Assembly: GCA_948567375.1 (NCBI GenBank)
Contig: OX419761.1
Location: forward strand, 49,452,243 to 49,516,242
DNA from: Lunularia cruciata
Taxonomy: Eukaryota; Streptophyta; Marchantiopsida; Lunulariales; Lunulariaceae
DNA length: 64,000 bases
Direction: 5' to 3'
Shown here: positions 10,594-22,539 of the stretch, piece after piece
Layout of the letters: every line of letters starts with the position of its first letter
Position numbering within the stretch: position 1 is the first letter of the stretch
Made by a program: the position numbers and the translations under genes
Notes under the pieces: generated by a model
What the model was told of the DNA's origin: nothing
What the model saw: the letters and a program-made list of their open reading frames with translations, nothing else
The model's database searches: none

Positions 10594-13020
10594 GGTATTT
10601 TGAATGGAGAGTTTTACCTTTCAAGCTCATTAATGATCCAACAATCTTTATAGATTAAATGCATTGGGTGCTAGATAGACTAGTAGATTGGTACATGGTG
10701 ATGTTCTTGGATGATATTTTAATATATAGCAAGACAAAGGCAAAACATAAAAATCACATACAAGAAGTCTTAAGATTACAATGTCAATGGAATTTCTACT
10801 ACAAGAAGTCAAAGTGTGCCTTTTGGTAGAAAGAAGTTACCTTCTTGGGTCATAAGACCTCATTTCAGGGGATCAAGATGTTTAGGGGAGAAAATCTAGG
10901 CCATTACTAATTGACTTACTCCCAAGGATGCCATAAAAGTGCAAGAATTTAATGGATTGACAAATTTTTACCAATAATTTATCCACTACTATGCTCATAT
11001 GGTTGCACCATTGACTGACCTCTTGGGGAAAACCTCAAGCTTTTAGTGGACCACCAAGCATGAAGAAGCAATCTAGAAGTTGAAACATATACTGTCTTCA
11101 AGGCCCATTCTTCAACCATATGATACTCAACTACATTGTGTGGTTTACTTTGATGCTCCTAACTTTGCCATTGGAGTTGTGTTGTAGCACAAATTTTTAT
11201 ATGGGTTGCATCTCATTGCCTTTGTGTCTCATTGACTAAATATTATAGAAAGGAATGACTTTGCTCCAAGTTAACAATCACTAGCAATGGTATATGCCAC
11301 CAAGGTATGTCGGCATTATCTCTTAGGGAAACAAGTAATCATGTGAATTGATCATAAACCCTTGTTGCAGATATTACATCTTGAGCATATGAAGAGTTGA
11401 CATAATCAATGGGAGAAACAACTCATTTTTTGATATCAACCTTGAGTAAAAACCTGGTAGGTTCTATGTCATTCTCGATGCACTATCATGAGAACTTGAT
11501 TTGCAGACTCTTCTCATCACGATGGCAATTACAATAGTGTCAATTGACTCAAAATTCCAAATCTAGTTTATGAATACTTTACAACAAGACCTCTTCTTTC
11601 AGATGGTACAAGGTCATCTTGTAGTACATGAAAAGGACAACAACACCTTCTCCTTCAAGGAAGGCCTTCTATTCTATGAGAATTGGATCTATGTTCCAAC
11701 CAAGGGTGATCTATGACTTGTGCACCTTCAAGAAGCCCATGACTCACCAATTCTTAGTCACATGGGTGTGGACAAGACCTTGGGTACTCTACAATGCCAA
11801 TGGGGGTGGCCAAATATGGCACAAGCTGTTTGGGAGTTTGTTTGATCTTGTGAGAGCTGCCAATGCAACAAGGCCAACAATCAAAACTGAGTGGCCTCCT
11901 TTAGCCACTTCCCATCCCATCTACTTGATAGGAACATGTGAGTTTAGATCTCATCATCTCCTTACCCAAGACAAAGCAAAGTCACACATCAATCATGGTG
12001 TTATGGATAAACAAGTAAGAAAATCTATATAGCACCAACCTTTGATATAATGGATACTCTAACATTGGCCCAAATCTACTTTGACAATGTCTTCAAGCAT
12101 GATGGGATGCCTCATGTACTCATCTTTGACCATGTTCCTTGATTCACCAAAAAATTTGGTAAGCACTCTTTCAATACTTGGCACCAAGATTACTTTGTCC
12201 ATGGCCTATCATCCTCAAATTGATGGATAAACCAAACATGCAAATTGCATATTGGAGGATATGCTTCATGCCTTTTTCAAAATTCACCATACCAACTGGG
12301 ATGAAGGTCTTGCAATTGTTGAGTTTACTTACAATAATTTTAAATAGGCAATCATTGGATTCTTTCTCTTCTTCCTAAACTTTGGCCAAGATCCACTTGT
12401 TCCAAATTCCCTTCTTGCTCTTCCTCCATCTTGTACTCCTCATACTTCCACTTTCTTGACCACAATATTCCAACCTACAACAAGCCAAATTGCATCTCCT
12501 TGTTGCTCAAAATCATCAAAATAATACATGGATCAACATCATCATGATCTCACCTTTCAACTTGGTGATAAGGTCATGCTTTCTTCTAGTAACCTACCCT
12601 CCTTACTTGATGCCCAAGTCCGTAAACTTGCTCCTAATTGGATAGGTCTATTTGATGTCACCCAAATTATTTCTCTTGTTTCTTATCGACTTGCCTTGCC
12701 TTGTCATTTGCAAATCCACCTTGTCTTTCATGTTTCCAAGTTAAAAATCTTTGTTTCTAATCAATCTTCCTTTTCCTCTTGTGTACAACCTCCTCCTCCT
12801 CCTCCTATCCCTATAAAGAATCATGAAGAGTATGAATTTGACTATATCCTTGCACATCATTACATTCAACATGGCCGCCAACAACATACTAAGTATAAAC
12901 TTTGGAAAGAATATCCCCTTCATGATGCTACTTGGGAACCTCTTTCTCATCTCCAAAATGCCAAATGGTTATCTAGGAATTTGAAGCTTCCATGGTGATG
13001 AGGATGCCACCAACTAGCAA
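10594..13020 (+). pseudogene. Element C RT (C-terminal), RNase H, integrase and chromodomain
   Basis: Continues the RT broken at 4521. The active-site strand reads [16 protein letters not shown] near 10700. A TAG follows FW at about 10829, the same codon that is TAG in element A and CAG in B. RNase H is at about 11080-11400 and integrase from about 11690. The core has a TGA after the second catalytic region, again at the element A position. The frame 12528-12998 stays open, with a GLFDV motif and a chromodomain (about 12825-12971: EYEFDYILAHH, then HDATWEPLSHLQ) that lacks one residue. Confidence 0.88.
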
Positions 13021-13030
13021 TGGGAGAATA

Positions 13031-13570
13031 TGTAACAATATGGAGTTTACAATGAGTAAGACAATACTAAAAAAATAGTAGATAGTCTAAATTAGCCAAA
13101 AATTATAAAAATATTCTAGAAACATTTAGGCCTTCCAAGTACTGAGTAATGTGCATGCAAAGTGGCAACTAGGAGAAAGCTTCTTGGTTAGCTTAGCTTG
13201 CATTCCAAGTAGGTGGTTTCTAGAAAGAAGCTTCTTGAGAAGCTTCCTAACTAGCTTACCTTGTGTGCCAAGTAGGTGGTTTCTAGAAAGAAGCTTCTTG
13301 AGAAACTTCCCAACTAGCTTAGCTTGCATGCCAAGTAGATGGCTTCTAGAATAAAGCTTCTAGAGAAACTTCATGGTTAACTTGGCTTGTACTTAAAGAA
13401 GATGACTTTAATGAAACTTCATGAGAAGCTTCTCAAGAGCCTTATATATAACGTGTTATACCATAGCCCAAGCTCATGCCAGGCATTTGGAGTTTCCTCC
13501 ATTCAAGAGTCCCAATGTGATATTTTGCTTTGATCTTCCATTCTCCTATTTCTCTCCTCAATCTTTTGTA
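13031..13570 (+). repeat. Element C 3' LTR
   Basis: Begins TGTAACAATATGGAG, ends CTTTTGTA (CA mutated to TA), and is followed by ATAAG. It carries three clear ~65-bp units with TTCTAGAA and GAAGCTTC. It is longer than the 5' LTR by about half a unit. Confidence 0.88.
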
Positions 13571-13575
13571 ATAAG

Positions 13576-14036
13576 GTACACTGATTGTTTTCTTATAAGT
13601 TTCCTTATCGGTCTTATTTTGCTCCAAACTTCTTGCTTCTAGTTTCCTTCTTAGTCATTTTTTTTCTCTATTTTTGATGTAGAGTAGCCTAAAAGTTTTG
13701 TTATTAATGGATAATCTAGGTTAGGATCTAGGATAATCTAGTCATGATATTTTTTACCATGGTTTGCAAAATAATGATGAGTAGTACACTTTCAATTCTA
13801 AGAAAATATGGTGTGTGAGAGTGGTGAAAAATACCTTGGTTTACTATTTGTAGAAAATTCCAAAAAAAACTTGCATAATCTATCCAATGGGAGATAAGAG
13901 TTGAAATAAAATATTGTAATTTGGAGTAAGACAATTGGACAAACAAGTTGAGTTTGAGTTCAACTGATAGTGAAGATGAAAATGACAACATGGAGCTCTT
14001 GCTAAGGTGGAATTATTGCATTATCATTGGCAACTA
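13576..14036. other. AT-rich stretch, no gene recognised
   Basis: No domain or repeat family seen between element C and the Harbinger-like fragment. Confidence 0.4.
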
Positions 14037-14560
14037 GAACCTAGAGTTTCCTATCCTCATTCAGGAAAATTTATCACATTATATTTTCATGACCTTGATT
14101 TGAAAGCTTTCAAGCAACACACTTGAAAGGATGCAAATTCTTTCTTCAATCTTGTGGATCTTATTAAAGATCATCATGTATTTAGACCTCATTCTTGAAA
14201 ATTTATCACATCATATTTTCATGACCTTGATTTGAAAGCTTTCAAGCAACTCACTTGAAAGGATGCCAATTCTTTCAATAATCTTGTGTATCTTATTAAA
14301 GATCATTTTGTATTTAGAAGAAACTATAGAAAAAATCAAACCTCAATGTAACTACTACTAGCAATTGCTATTGATAGGTTGGGTCACCATGGAAATGGAG
14401 CATATGTTGCACACAATTTAAGTATATGAGGAACTTGTGCCTAATCAACAATTAAATTTACAATTGAGTGATGTTTTCAATCTTATCCATTCTATAGAAG
14501 GAGGTGAACTAGTCAAATCAAGAGGAAAGAAGAAGAATTTCTTTGTTATTTGCTCAAAAA
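14037..14560 (+). pseudogene. PIF/Harbinger (HARBI1-like) transposase fragment
   Basis: The + strand reading gives a FKQLTWKDANSF-type helix, NLVYLIKDHFVF, then LLLAIAIDRLGHHGNGAYVA. This matches the N-terminal helical region of HARBI1-like nucleases (their RLGHYGNGA block). Stops interrupt it (TGA for the W in TWKD, and TAA before LLLAIAI). The DDE catalytic region was not found downstream, so only the N-terminal part remains. The 132-bp segment before RLGHHGNG is present twice in tandem. HARBI1-like proteins cut and paste Harbinger DNA transposons with a Myb-like partner. Confidence 0.6.
14055..14318 (+). repeat. Tandem duplication, 132-bp unit, inside the Harbinger fragment
   Basis: Units 14055-14186 and 14187-14318 both run CCTCATTC..GAAAATTTAT to GTATTTAGA and differ at only about ten positions. 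Because 132 is a multiple of 3 the reading frame is kept. Confidence 0.9.
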
Positions 14561-15439
14561 TAATACTATTGTGGTGTGGGATTGATAGGTAAAACACTAT
14601 TTTCCTTAGTATCTTTGGCCAATAGTTGATTGAGAATTGTATTTAGTTGCAATAGCTCATATTCAATTAACATGAAAGTCATCTGTATGATAAAAGTAAA
14701 ATTAAATTTTATGTGTTGGTAAGGGTGAGTGAGTTTTAGTTGTGTTCTTGTTATGTGCTTTGGTACTCATTTTTGTTTATTTTTAGCAATCATGATTGTT
14801 TTTGGTACTCATATTTGTAGGAATGAAAAGGTCATGTCATGACATGACTTGTTTAAATAAATCTTGATTATGGGACAAATTGAATCAAAGAGGAGGTTGT
14901 AACTCTTTTGGATGTTATGAATATCTCTTGGGAGATTTGGGTTATATCCATTGAATCATCTTATGATATTTTTCAAGTAAGCCCGAATAGAGGACACACA
15001 TCTCTTTAAAATATGTGGCATGTACTCATGTAGTAAATGAGAATTGTATAGGAATGCTTAAATCACATTGGAATTCATTAAGAGAGTCAAGAGTACTGCT
15101 CAAGGATCCAATTAGAAATGCTTAATTTTTGAAGTGGATCTCTATATGCATAATTTTATATATCTATCAATCAATCATTTAGATACATGGTTGGAAGAAG
15201 ATGGTGATTTATCAAAGAGACAGATATAGAAGAGATAGACCTTGGTCCTCTAGTTGAGCTTGCACAAAGTAGAGAAGAAACTAGAAAAGAAACTAGAAGA
15301 AACTAGAAACATAGGTGAGAGGACAATTTTGGTAATTATGCCTTTTGAATGACATGGAGACAAGATAAATCTATTTAAATATGGGATTTTATGGATTTTT
15401 CAAACCTTACCTCACAAGGAGGTCCTCATGTGAGGATAT
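14561..15439. other. AT-rich stretch, no gene recognised
   Basis: No open frame with recognisable domains; no LTR or TIR seen. Confidence 0.35.
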
Positions 15440-16100
15440 TTAAATTGGGGTTTTGGTTGAAGAAGAAACATTCTCAAGTAATTTTCTACATGCAAGGACA
15501 ATAGAAGAGAGTTTTGGAGGGCCTTTTGGAGGAGAAAATTTTAGGGTCAAAGAGAGGTTAAGGTTAAAGAGCAGAGCAGTTGGGAGAGATTTTGAGGGAC
15601 AATAGGGAGGGAAAAAGAAAGAAGAGACAATCAAGAGATTTCAATGGATGATCAAGAGAGCAAAAGAAAGAAGAGATAGTGAGGGAAAATGGGAGAAATT
15701 TTGAGGCACAATGTTGAGAGAAGATGCAAAAAGAGAGGCAAGAGAACTTAAAGGGACAATGGGAGGAAAGAAGAGATAAGAGACTATGGAGGAATTCTAG
15801 GTATGATTGAAAGTGAAAAAGAGAAGAATGAATAATCAATGAAATTCCAAGGGATAATTGGGAGTGCAAAAGAGAAAGAGTTGTGAGAAATTTCAAAGTG
15901 ATTGGGAGGGTATTTTGGAGGAGGAACATCAAAGGTGAATCAAGAGGGAAAAAGAGAGGAGAGAGTTAGAGAAGTGACATTTCTCACACCTCTTAGAAGA
16001 GCATTTTGGAGGAGAAATTTTTAGGTGAATCAAGAGGAGAGTTAAAGAAGTAACCTTTTTGACAAAGAGGTATCAAGGCTTTTTAAAAGGAGAAATTTTG
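15440..16100 (+). repeat. Purine-rich degenerate repeat tract
   Basis: The + strand is dominated by A and G with recurring words such as AAAGAAAGAAGAGA, GGGAGAAATTTTGAG and GGAGAAATTTT at irregular spacing. The minus strand is correspondingly C/T-rich, which produces long but low-complexity open frames. No unit length is constant, and I see no coding signal. Confidence 0.6.
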
Positions 16101-17046
16101 TAGCAAACCATTTCAAAGGAAGAGGAGCTAATGATTGCTTATTATGAGTGAGTGATTGATGAGGAAAACATAGAGAGTTTTATTAAAGGTGACTGATTCA
16201 TTAATTTTCATAGCATCTCCATATACATGACCTACATGTTATGGTGATGACTTGACAAAACAAAAATTAGAGATTCAATTGAGTGAATTTAGGAGATAGA
16301 TCTTCATATGATGAGGCTTAAGATTTTCATCAAGATGGAATTCACAAAACTAGAGGTAGTTGATTGTCTCTTGATAGTTTTTCTCCTTTTTCTTCTTGTT
16401 TTTTCTTGCAACTACTAAGGATATTTTTTCAATTGTTGTCAAAATCTCCTCTCAAAAATCTACCTTTGTGTAGCAATATTGTCTAAGCCCAAACTCATAG
16501 TGCATACCAACCCATATAGCCTTAAACGTTAATTATCAACGTAGACTACAATAAACCCTAAATTTAGAGTGCATACTACATTTCAAGTTTCTTGCCTAGT
16601 CCAATCAAGCTGACACTTGACTAGTGCATCAAAGTGAGTGCATACTACAATGCACACTAGTACAAACTTGACTTTATCTCTTATTTTGAGTTGGTGCTTC
16701 CTCAGGTCAACACATGTACCAAGTTTGCACACACTTGAGATAGGTAGACATAGAGAGAGAGCTTGTGTGAGACATTTCTAGTTGAGTACAAGTACTTTGA
16801 AGGAAGCATTGGCTTTGCCCAAGGGGACAACAACAAAGAGGAGGTTTGTTCCATAATCAATGATATAGGATTGGTTTTTGGTGAGAGACAAGACCATAAA
16901 CAAATATTTAGCAAGGTAATGTGCATATCTTTCATTCCATTCATTTTTCCAAATGTATGTGCACTTTTCATCCCATATCGGAGTCCTAAGGTAGTGCATC
17001 AGCATGTGATCTTGAACATGAAGAAAAATCTCTAGAGAGTAAGATC

Positions 17047-17734
17047 TGTGAGCCGGCTTGTCTCTCACTCAAGATGAACCTCTGATGGCTATTATGGTAG
17101 CGCACCATGGACTAAGAAGGCAAGGAACCCCAACTCCATCATACTCCTCCAAGGCTAACACTCCAAGACTCAAGACATTGCTCACTAGAGAACTCAATGA
17201 GAGAGAGATAGTTGCAAATGAAAGGATGAGTACCTCCTCACCCCTTGTTTATATACTTGTGAAATAGTTACATACCAAAGTTACTAATTACCGTAGTAAC
17301 TCAAGTTACTAGACTAAAAGTCAAGTAAAGTCAAAAAGTAGAAAGGAATATCCATTCACATGGGCATATTCCCCTAAGCATGTGGTCTTATCTTGACCCA
17401 TCCACTAAGTCAAGGATTCCTTCACATGGGCTATCCTTGGACTAAAGAAGAATCCAAAACAAAAAGGCTTGTGGGCCCAAGAGTTCTCAACTCTTTCCTC
17501 AAAGCCAAACACCTAGGAATAATACCAAGTCAACACACTAAAATCCAAAATAGTGGTGCTCATCTTTTCTACTTCCTCTAAAGTAAGGTCCCCTCTATCT
17601 TAGCTATGACTAACTTTAGCTAACCATGACTAATATAGAACCATCCTTTATCTCTATATGAATAATATCTCTTAAATACTTGTAATACCAAGCTAAATAT
17701 CAAATACCACACACATGCACAAATGGGTGTTACA
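17047..17734 (-). repeat. Solo LTR, family G, copy 1
   Basis: 688 bp. In minus orientation it begins TGTAACACCCATTTGTGC and ends GCCGGCTCACA. It contains a TATATAA-type TATA box (near 17250, GTTTATATAC on +). It is flanked on both sides by GATC (17043-17046 and 17735-17738). The copy at 38438-39125 is the same length, inverted and about 96% identical by eye over the parts compared. No internal retrotransposon domain adjoins it, so it is a solo LTR. Superfamily unknown. Confidence 0.85.
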
Positions 17735-18329
17735 GATCAAAGGACAATAATTAGGTTGAGTTGATGATGATGGCTATTGAGGCAAAGTTAGTGGTGTTAC
17801 AAAGGTAGCTCCAATATCCAAATGGTAGACAATTCAAGGCCATATTTGTGAGGCAGATACTGATCCATCTATTTGTACAGAGAGGTTACATGGGTGGGAA
17901 TGAGGTCTCTGATGAGAACAATGGAGAGGAGGATGAGATCTATTTCAATGATGTAGAGGAGGAGACAAGAGATATTAATAGGGAGAGGAAGTGAGTGAGA
18001 GTACAATTTTAAGTTTGTACACTTGAGAACTAGATGTTTTCTCTTAGAAACCTCATATTTTTTATTTGTTGTACACTCTTTTGTATATTTAATAAATAGA
18101 CTTTCCTAATTTCTTGGGCAATTATGTGACCTATGGCTTGGTATGGGAAATTCTATGACTTGGTATGATAGTCTGATATTGAATATTAAATTTTGCATAG
18201 GTCATTATGCATTTGATGGAGTGGGATTTGATTATATGCATGTTGACCCAATTAGATTTGAGAGAGTTCCTAATACAACTATTGGAATTTAGAGGGATTC
18301 AAAGACAAAGTAGGAAGTGGAGAGTTAGG
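17735..18329 (+). other. Unrecognised stretch with an acidic C-terminal-like frame
   Basis: From about 17767 a + strand frame with one early stop ends near 17995. Its tail is rich in acidic residues (NNGEEDEIYFNDVEEE). It resembles the acidic end of a transposase or similar protein but has no diagnostic motif. Confidence 0.25.
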
Positions 18330-18332
18330 ATC

Positions 18333-18455
18333 ACTCCCATACCTTGGGGTTGATAGAGACCCTACTTCATCTAGGGGAGTTGAGAGAGACCCACCATCAT
18401 CCCTTGGGGTTGATAGAGACATTTCTTCATCCCATGGAGTTGAGAGAAATCCATC
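18333..18455 (+). repeat. 30-bp minisatellite encoding a 10-residue repeat
   Basis: Four consecutive 30-bp units in one frame give the pattern (x)GV(D/E)RDxxSS: LGVDRDPTSS, RGVERDPPSS, LGVDRDISSS, HGVERNPSPS. All four are in frame, suggesting the repeat grew while the region was still coding. Confidence 0.8.
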
Positions 18456-19335
18456 ACCATCACAAAGAGATCCTATAGTATGGAGTTTGAGGAGCATTTA
18501 GAATATTCTAGAGGATTGTGCACATGAGGCAGATTTTAGAGTGAAAGAGCATCTACTTCTTGAGAGTGAGCATAGTCTAGAGAGCAACCTAGTGGAGAGA
18601 GCAAAATTTTCATGAGAGAGCATATCATGGCTCAAAGTGAGGAGTTTTATATGACCATGAGGGCAAAGAGTATTATAGTGGAGAGATTGGCTCACTTAGA
18701 GTCAAATGTGGCAAGTAGATACTTGATGCTTGAGACTTATAACTATCATGAGGAGTTTTACACAAGATACTTTCCTTTTGGTGTGGAGCAATTGGAGAGG
18801 ACTCGTGTTGAGTTAAATGAGACAAAGAAGACTTTATCTCATGTCAAGAGTTTTCTAGCCAAGGCCCTCAAGAAGAGGAGGATTTTTATACTTGAGGTTA
18901 TGAGGTACCACTCTTGAAGACATGTATATGGGGACTTAGACCAATAGAGTAGATATGGTCACTCGTGAGACCCAAACAAATAGGATAGAGAGTGTTAGTG
19001 AGAGGTCTTAAATTGAGAGTGAAATCTTATGAGGCTCAAAATATTGGTAAAGAGATGTATTCTAAGGCAACCCAAAAAAAGCCTCATATGCATAGAAGGC
19101 CTAGGGAAGAGCCTAGTGTGGTGACTCTAGATGGTGATATTGTTGCTTGGAGATCAAGACTTTCTTATGATCTCGGATCCCATCCCTTTCAAACATACAA
19201 AGAGGAGATTGAGTGGCTTGAGGAGAGGAGTATAACACTCACATGTGAAATTTCTACACTAAGGATGTTGATGCATCATATGAGAGAGTTGAGACAATTC
19301 ATTCTTCATATCATTTGTGTTGAGAAGAAGTAGAG
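18456..19335 (+). pseudogene. Decayed coiled-coil reading frame of unknown function
   Basis: Open stretches 18612-18917 (101 codons) and 18992-19333 (113 codons) are rich in E, K, R and L with heptad-like spacing (for example KSIIVERLAHLESN, EEIEWLEERSITL). They continue, through stops and a frame change, the frame carrying the 10-residue repeats just upstream. The acid/basic helical composition fits a structural or gag-like protein of a mobile element. I recognise no catalytic motif. Confidence 0.4.
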
Positions 19336-20968
19336 GAAAGTTCTTGCTTTGGATATTAGGTGTCTACTGGATATCATGAGGGATAGCAATTGTCTCCACT
19401 TCTAGTGGTTGGACTTCATGCAATAGTGTGGATGTTTATATTATGTTGGAGGTATTACTAGGTATGTGCCACAATTGAGTGTTAGAGAGTTCATCAAGTG
19501 TTATGTTATTCAGTTTGAGGTCATCATATTGATGGATAACAAAAAGGAAAATTGTGAGTGGCTCTTCTAGGCCATGTGGATTAAAGTTTCTTACCTAAGG
19601 AAGTAAATATAAGGGCGTGCCTTATGAGCTTGCTTGATTAGATGGATAGGTGCCATGACTCATGTAGAGATTTCACCATATAGTGCATTTATAACATCAG
19701 TTCTATCATTTTAAGATATATTGATTATTGATAGTACATTTTCTCCCATACTATAGGAACCATCTCCATGGTGTTATCCATCCTCTTTTCTTTACTCCTT
19801 TTCATACAAGAGTTGATTCATACACTTTGCTTTGGGATCTCTTGATAGTTCACTTAGATAAATTTAGACAAGACACTTTTGCTTTGTTATTGATTTCCTC
19901 ACTCATGAGTTAACTTCAAGTCATCTTTCATCACATTATGCTCTCCAAAAGGCAACTCTAGAGATTATAGTGTGGATCCATATGAATGTTTTGTAGCCAC
20001 TTTTTAGGATCCACTTATGTATGAGAGGGAGTGAGAACCCATGTGGAGATATAATCCCATATTGATTGGAAGATCCATTATTTGGCATCTTGATGCAGCC
20101 CAAGAGTGTATTAGAGTAGAGCAACTTCCACTAGATACAAATTTAGAGGATACCATAATATAGGATACCATTTAACACACTACACATGATACAATGGATA
20201 AAGATAAGACTCATGCTATTATGGCTCCGGATAACATTCAATCCATTATTACATCATTGGAGAACACTCCATATATATTGACTCATATAATTCAAGCTTG
20301 AATTTTATCATTACCTAATTTTTTTGGTATTATTAATACTATGAATTAATTTGATATTTAATTTCTTTCTTTTTCACCCCATATGTTAGCCTAAACCCCC
20401 AAACTTTGAGCAAAAACCAACACATACTAAACCAATACAAGAGCACACCAAGTACACCATATCCCAACCCTCAATGCATTCCATGCATACAAGTGTAGAA
20501 CAAAATACCCTATTCTCCAAAGCCTATAGATTTTTCCATTGCACATTATGGCACATTCTAGCTCACACCACAATGTTCTCTAACATAGACAACTGCACAC
20601 AAATGAATATTGGGCTACTTTGACGTCTTAAGAGAAAAATAATATGCACCGTAGTGGAATCCAATAGAATCTCCATTGGTCTACAACACACACTAACATA
20701 CAAGCATACACCAATGCATATGGTAATGGTCTCTAATGCTAACTAGTATATATGAGTGCACACAAATGTATACCATCCAATATAACATCAAAATTCACTT
20801 AACACTCAAAGAAAAGACTTTGAACACAAAAGCTTTGATTGATCACTTTACTTGAGTTCTCACTCACTAAGTTACTCAAAAGTATCTTTATTATCTTGAG
20901 TGCCATTTGCACTTGCACAAGGTGTATGATTGGGTATTTGAAATTTAATGTCATTGATGTAACTATCA
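19336..20968. other. AT-rich stretch, no gene recognised
   Basis: Small open frames only. The part at about 20380-20760 is C/A-rich on + (words such as ACACACAAATG, CCAACACATAC) but not regularly repeated. Confidence 0.35.
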
Positions 20969-22191
20969 TGAGGATGTGAATCTACCTCAAAAAGTAATAG
21001 TAATAATGTTTCTTATCTTTTTTGGAGTTTTCCTTGTCTTTTGAATTCTAAGATCATGGAGTAGAATCTCTTTGATTTTGCTTTCTTCTCTTTGAATCTC
21101 AGTTTTTCTGCCCTAGATCTCCTTTTTTGCTCACATAACCTCTTCTCTACCTTGACTTTAATCTTCTCAATTTTGACTTTCACCTTCTTTGCTTGTACCT
21201 GCACCCACATCTTCTCCATCTTGGCTACTTTGAATGTTTCAATTTCTGCTAATTTGTATCTCTCCCTTGTTTTGATGGTCTCTATCTTCAAGGTATTGAT
21301 CTTATCCAAATAGTGAGAAAAAGTTGCTATCAATCTTATCTTAGAAATCCCTTGCAAAAATCTCTTCCGCTTAATTTATTTTCCTTATCCTTGTCTTCTT
21401 CTTTCATTCCTTGTTGAATCTAATACACTATAGAGGAAAAAGAATTAGTATCATCAAGAATTTCTCCTTCTAGCTCATGCATAGAGTCTTCCACACCTAA
21501 CTGAACTCCAATAACAAAAGATTTGACTCCAATAACAAAATAGGTGAAAATGCTTGTGTCGTAGTGAAGATAAGGATTTTTCTCTCCCTCAACTCTGACT
21601 CCCATCTCCTTTCCATGGCCCACACTTTCACATATATTCATGTTGCTCCTATCCCTATAATTATCAACATGTTCTCAAACATAGCATCCATGAGGTCAAA
21701 ATGAATGTAAATGTGATTTAACTCATCAATGATTCCCCAACTCTGCTTATACTTTTTTTATCAATGAGTCCCTCTTGTGTACTCTTTCCAATCTCTTGCT
21801 TCTTTGTATGATTTCATTTAGTGTGCCCTCTTTTTATACAATTTATCATTTATCATAAACAACGTAAACCCTCTACCATGCCTCACTAAGTGAGTAGTAA
21901 CGTACCTAAATACCATGCTGTTCCACACCATCTTTTGCAGTTCCCTCAGTGAATTTGAGCAAAGTGTGAATTTGTGTCCAGATCTTCTAAGTACTCTATA
22001 ATGTGTGCATAATGATGAACTATCAGTTGGAATTTATCTTTGTTGTGCTTAGCTTTGTTAGTAGTGGTGGTGGGAGGCCCAAAAGACACAAGCTTCAAAA
22101 GCTCATGAAATCTACAAATTGGGGATGGAATGGGATTGACACACTCCCTCTTATAATTCCCAATTCTAAGAGGACTCGGGGCTGGGCCCAA
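20969..22191 (-). pseudogene. Decayed basic coiled-coil reading frame
   Basis: Minus-strand pieces at 21946-22191, 21420-21641 and 21013-21357 appear to belong to one broken frame. The last (114 codons) is very lysine-rich with a strong helical pattern (KVKVKIEKIKVKVEKRL). It could be the DNA-binding partner protein of a DNA transposon or a gag-like protein; nothing in the sequence decides. Confidence 0.35.
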
Positions 22192-22296
22192 GTCTTTTCT
22201 ACAATTTCAACCACCTCCATTTCTAAGCAATCCGCTGATTTCTTGCATTTGGGCGGTGTTATGCTCAGTTTTCCCGTAACTACTCTGCCTTAGAGC

Positions 22297-22526
22297 TTAG
22301 TGTTGCTACGCCAACATCTCATGGGGAGTGATGGGAAGGAGTGAAAAACAAATTTATCTAAGGAAGGAAGTTCGAAATTCTTCCCAGGATTTCAAATTGC
22401 ATCATAATATGTTAGTGCTGCCGTGCCAACATTTCATCAGGGAACGATGGGAAGGAGAGAAGAAAGAAAACTTTCCAAGGAAGGAAGCTCAAAATTCTTC
22501 ACATGATTTCAATTCAAATCATTAAT
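22297..22526 (+). repeat. Tandem duplication, 115-bp unit
   Basis: Units 22297-22411 and 22412-22526 share TTAGTG.TGC..CG.GCCAACAT, GATGGGAAGGAG and AAGGAAGGAAG blocks. They sit just at the AT-rich edge of the GC-richer gene island. Confidence 0.8.
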
Positions 22527-22539
22527 AGTAACTCGGATG

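Larger units (their letters stand above)
1221..13570 (+). mobile_element. Element C: old Ty3/gypsy chromovirus, split by nested element B
   Basis: A + strand LTR retrotransposon whose halves lie at 1221-4521 and 10594-13570; the gap is filled by element B. The 5-bp duplication ATAAG occurs at 1216-1220 and 13571-13575, directly outside the two LTRs. The order is LTR, tRNA-iMet primer site, gag with a decayed zinc knuckle, protease, RT, RNase H, integrase, chromodomain, polypurine tract (AATGGGAGAATA ending at 13030), LTR. All reading frames have many stops and indels, so it is dead. Its LTRs (512 and 540 bp) are longer than the 423 bp of element A and clearly diverged, making it the oldest family member here. 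Reading across the B insertion restores the conserved RT block (...[12 protein letters not shown]), which independently proves the nesting. Confidence 0.93.

Noticed and set aside
15564..15932. 122-codon minus-strand frame rich in S, L and F
   Set aside because: A by-product of the purine-rich + strand; low complexity, repeated words, no domain.
17393..17581. 62-codon frame in family G copy 1, matched by a 63-codon frame at 38587-38778
   Set aside because: Both lie at the same place in solo LTRs. The similarity is that of the LTR DNA itself, and there is no sign of selection on protein.
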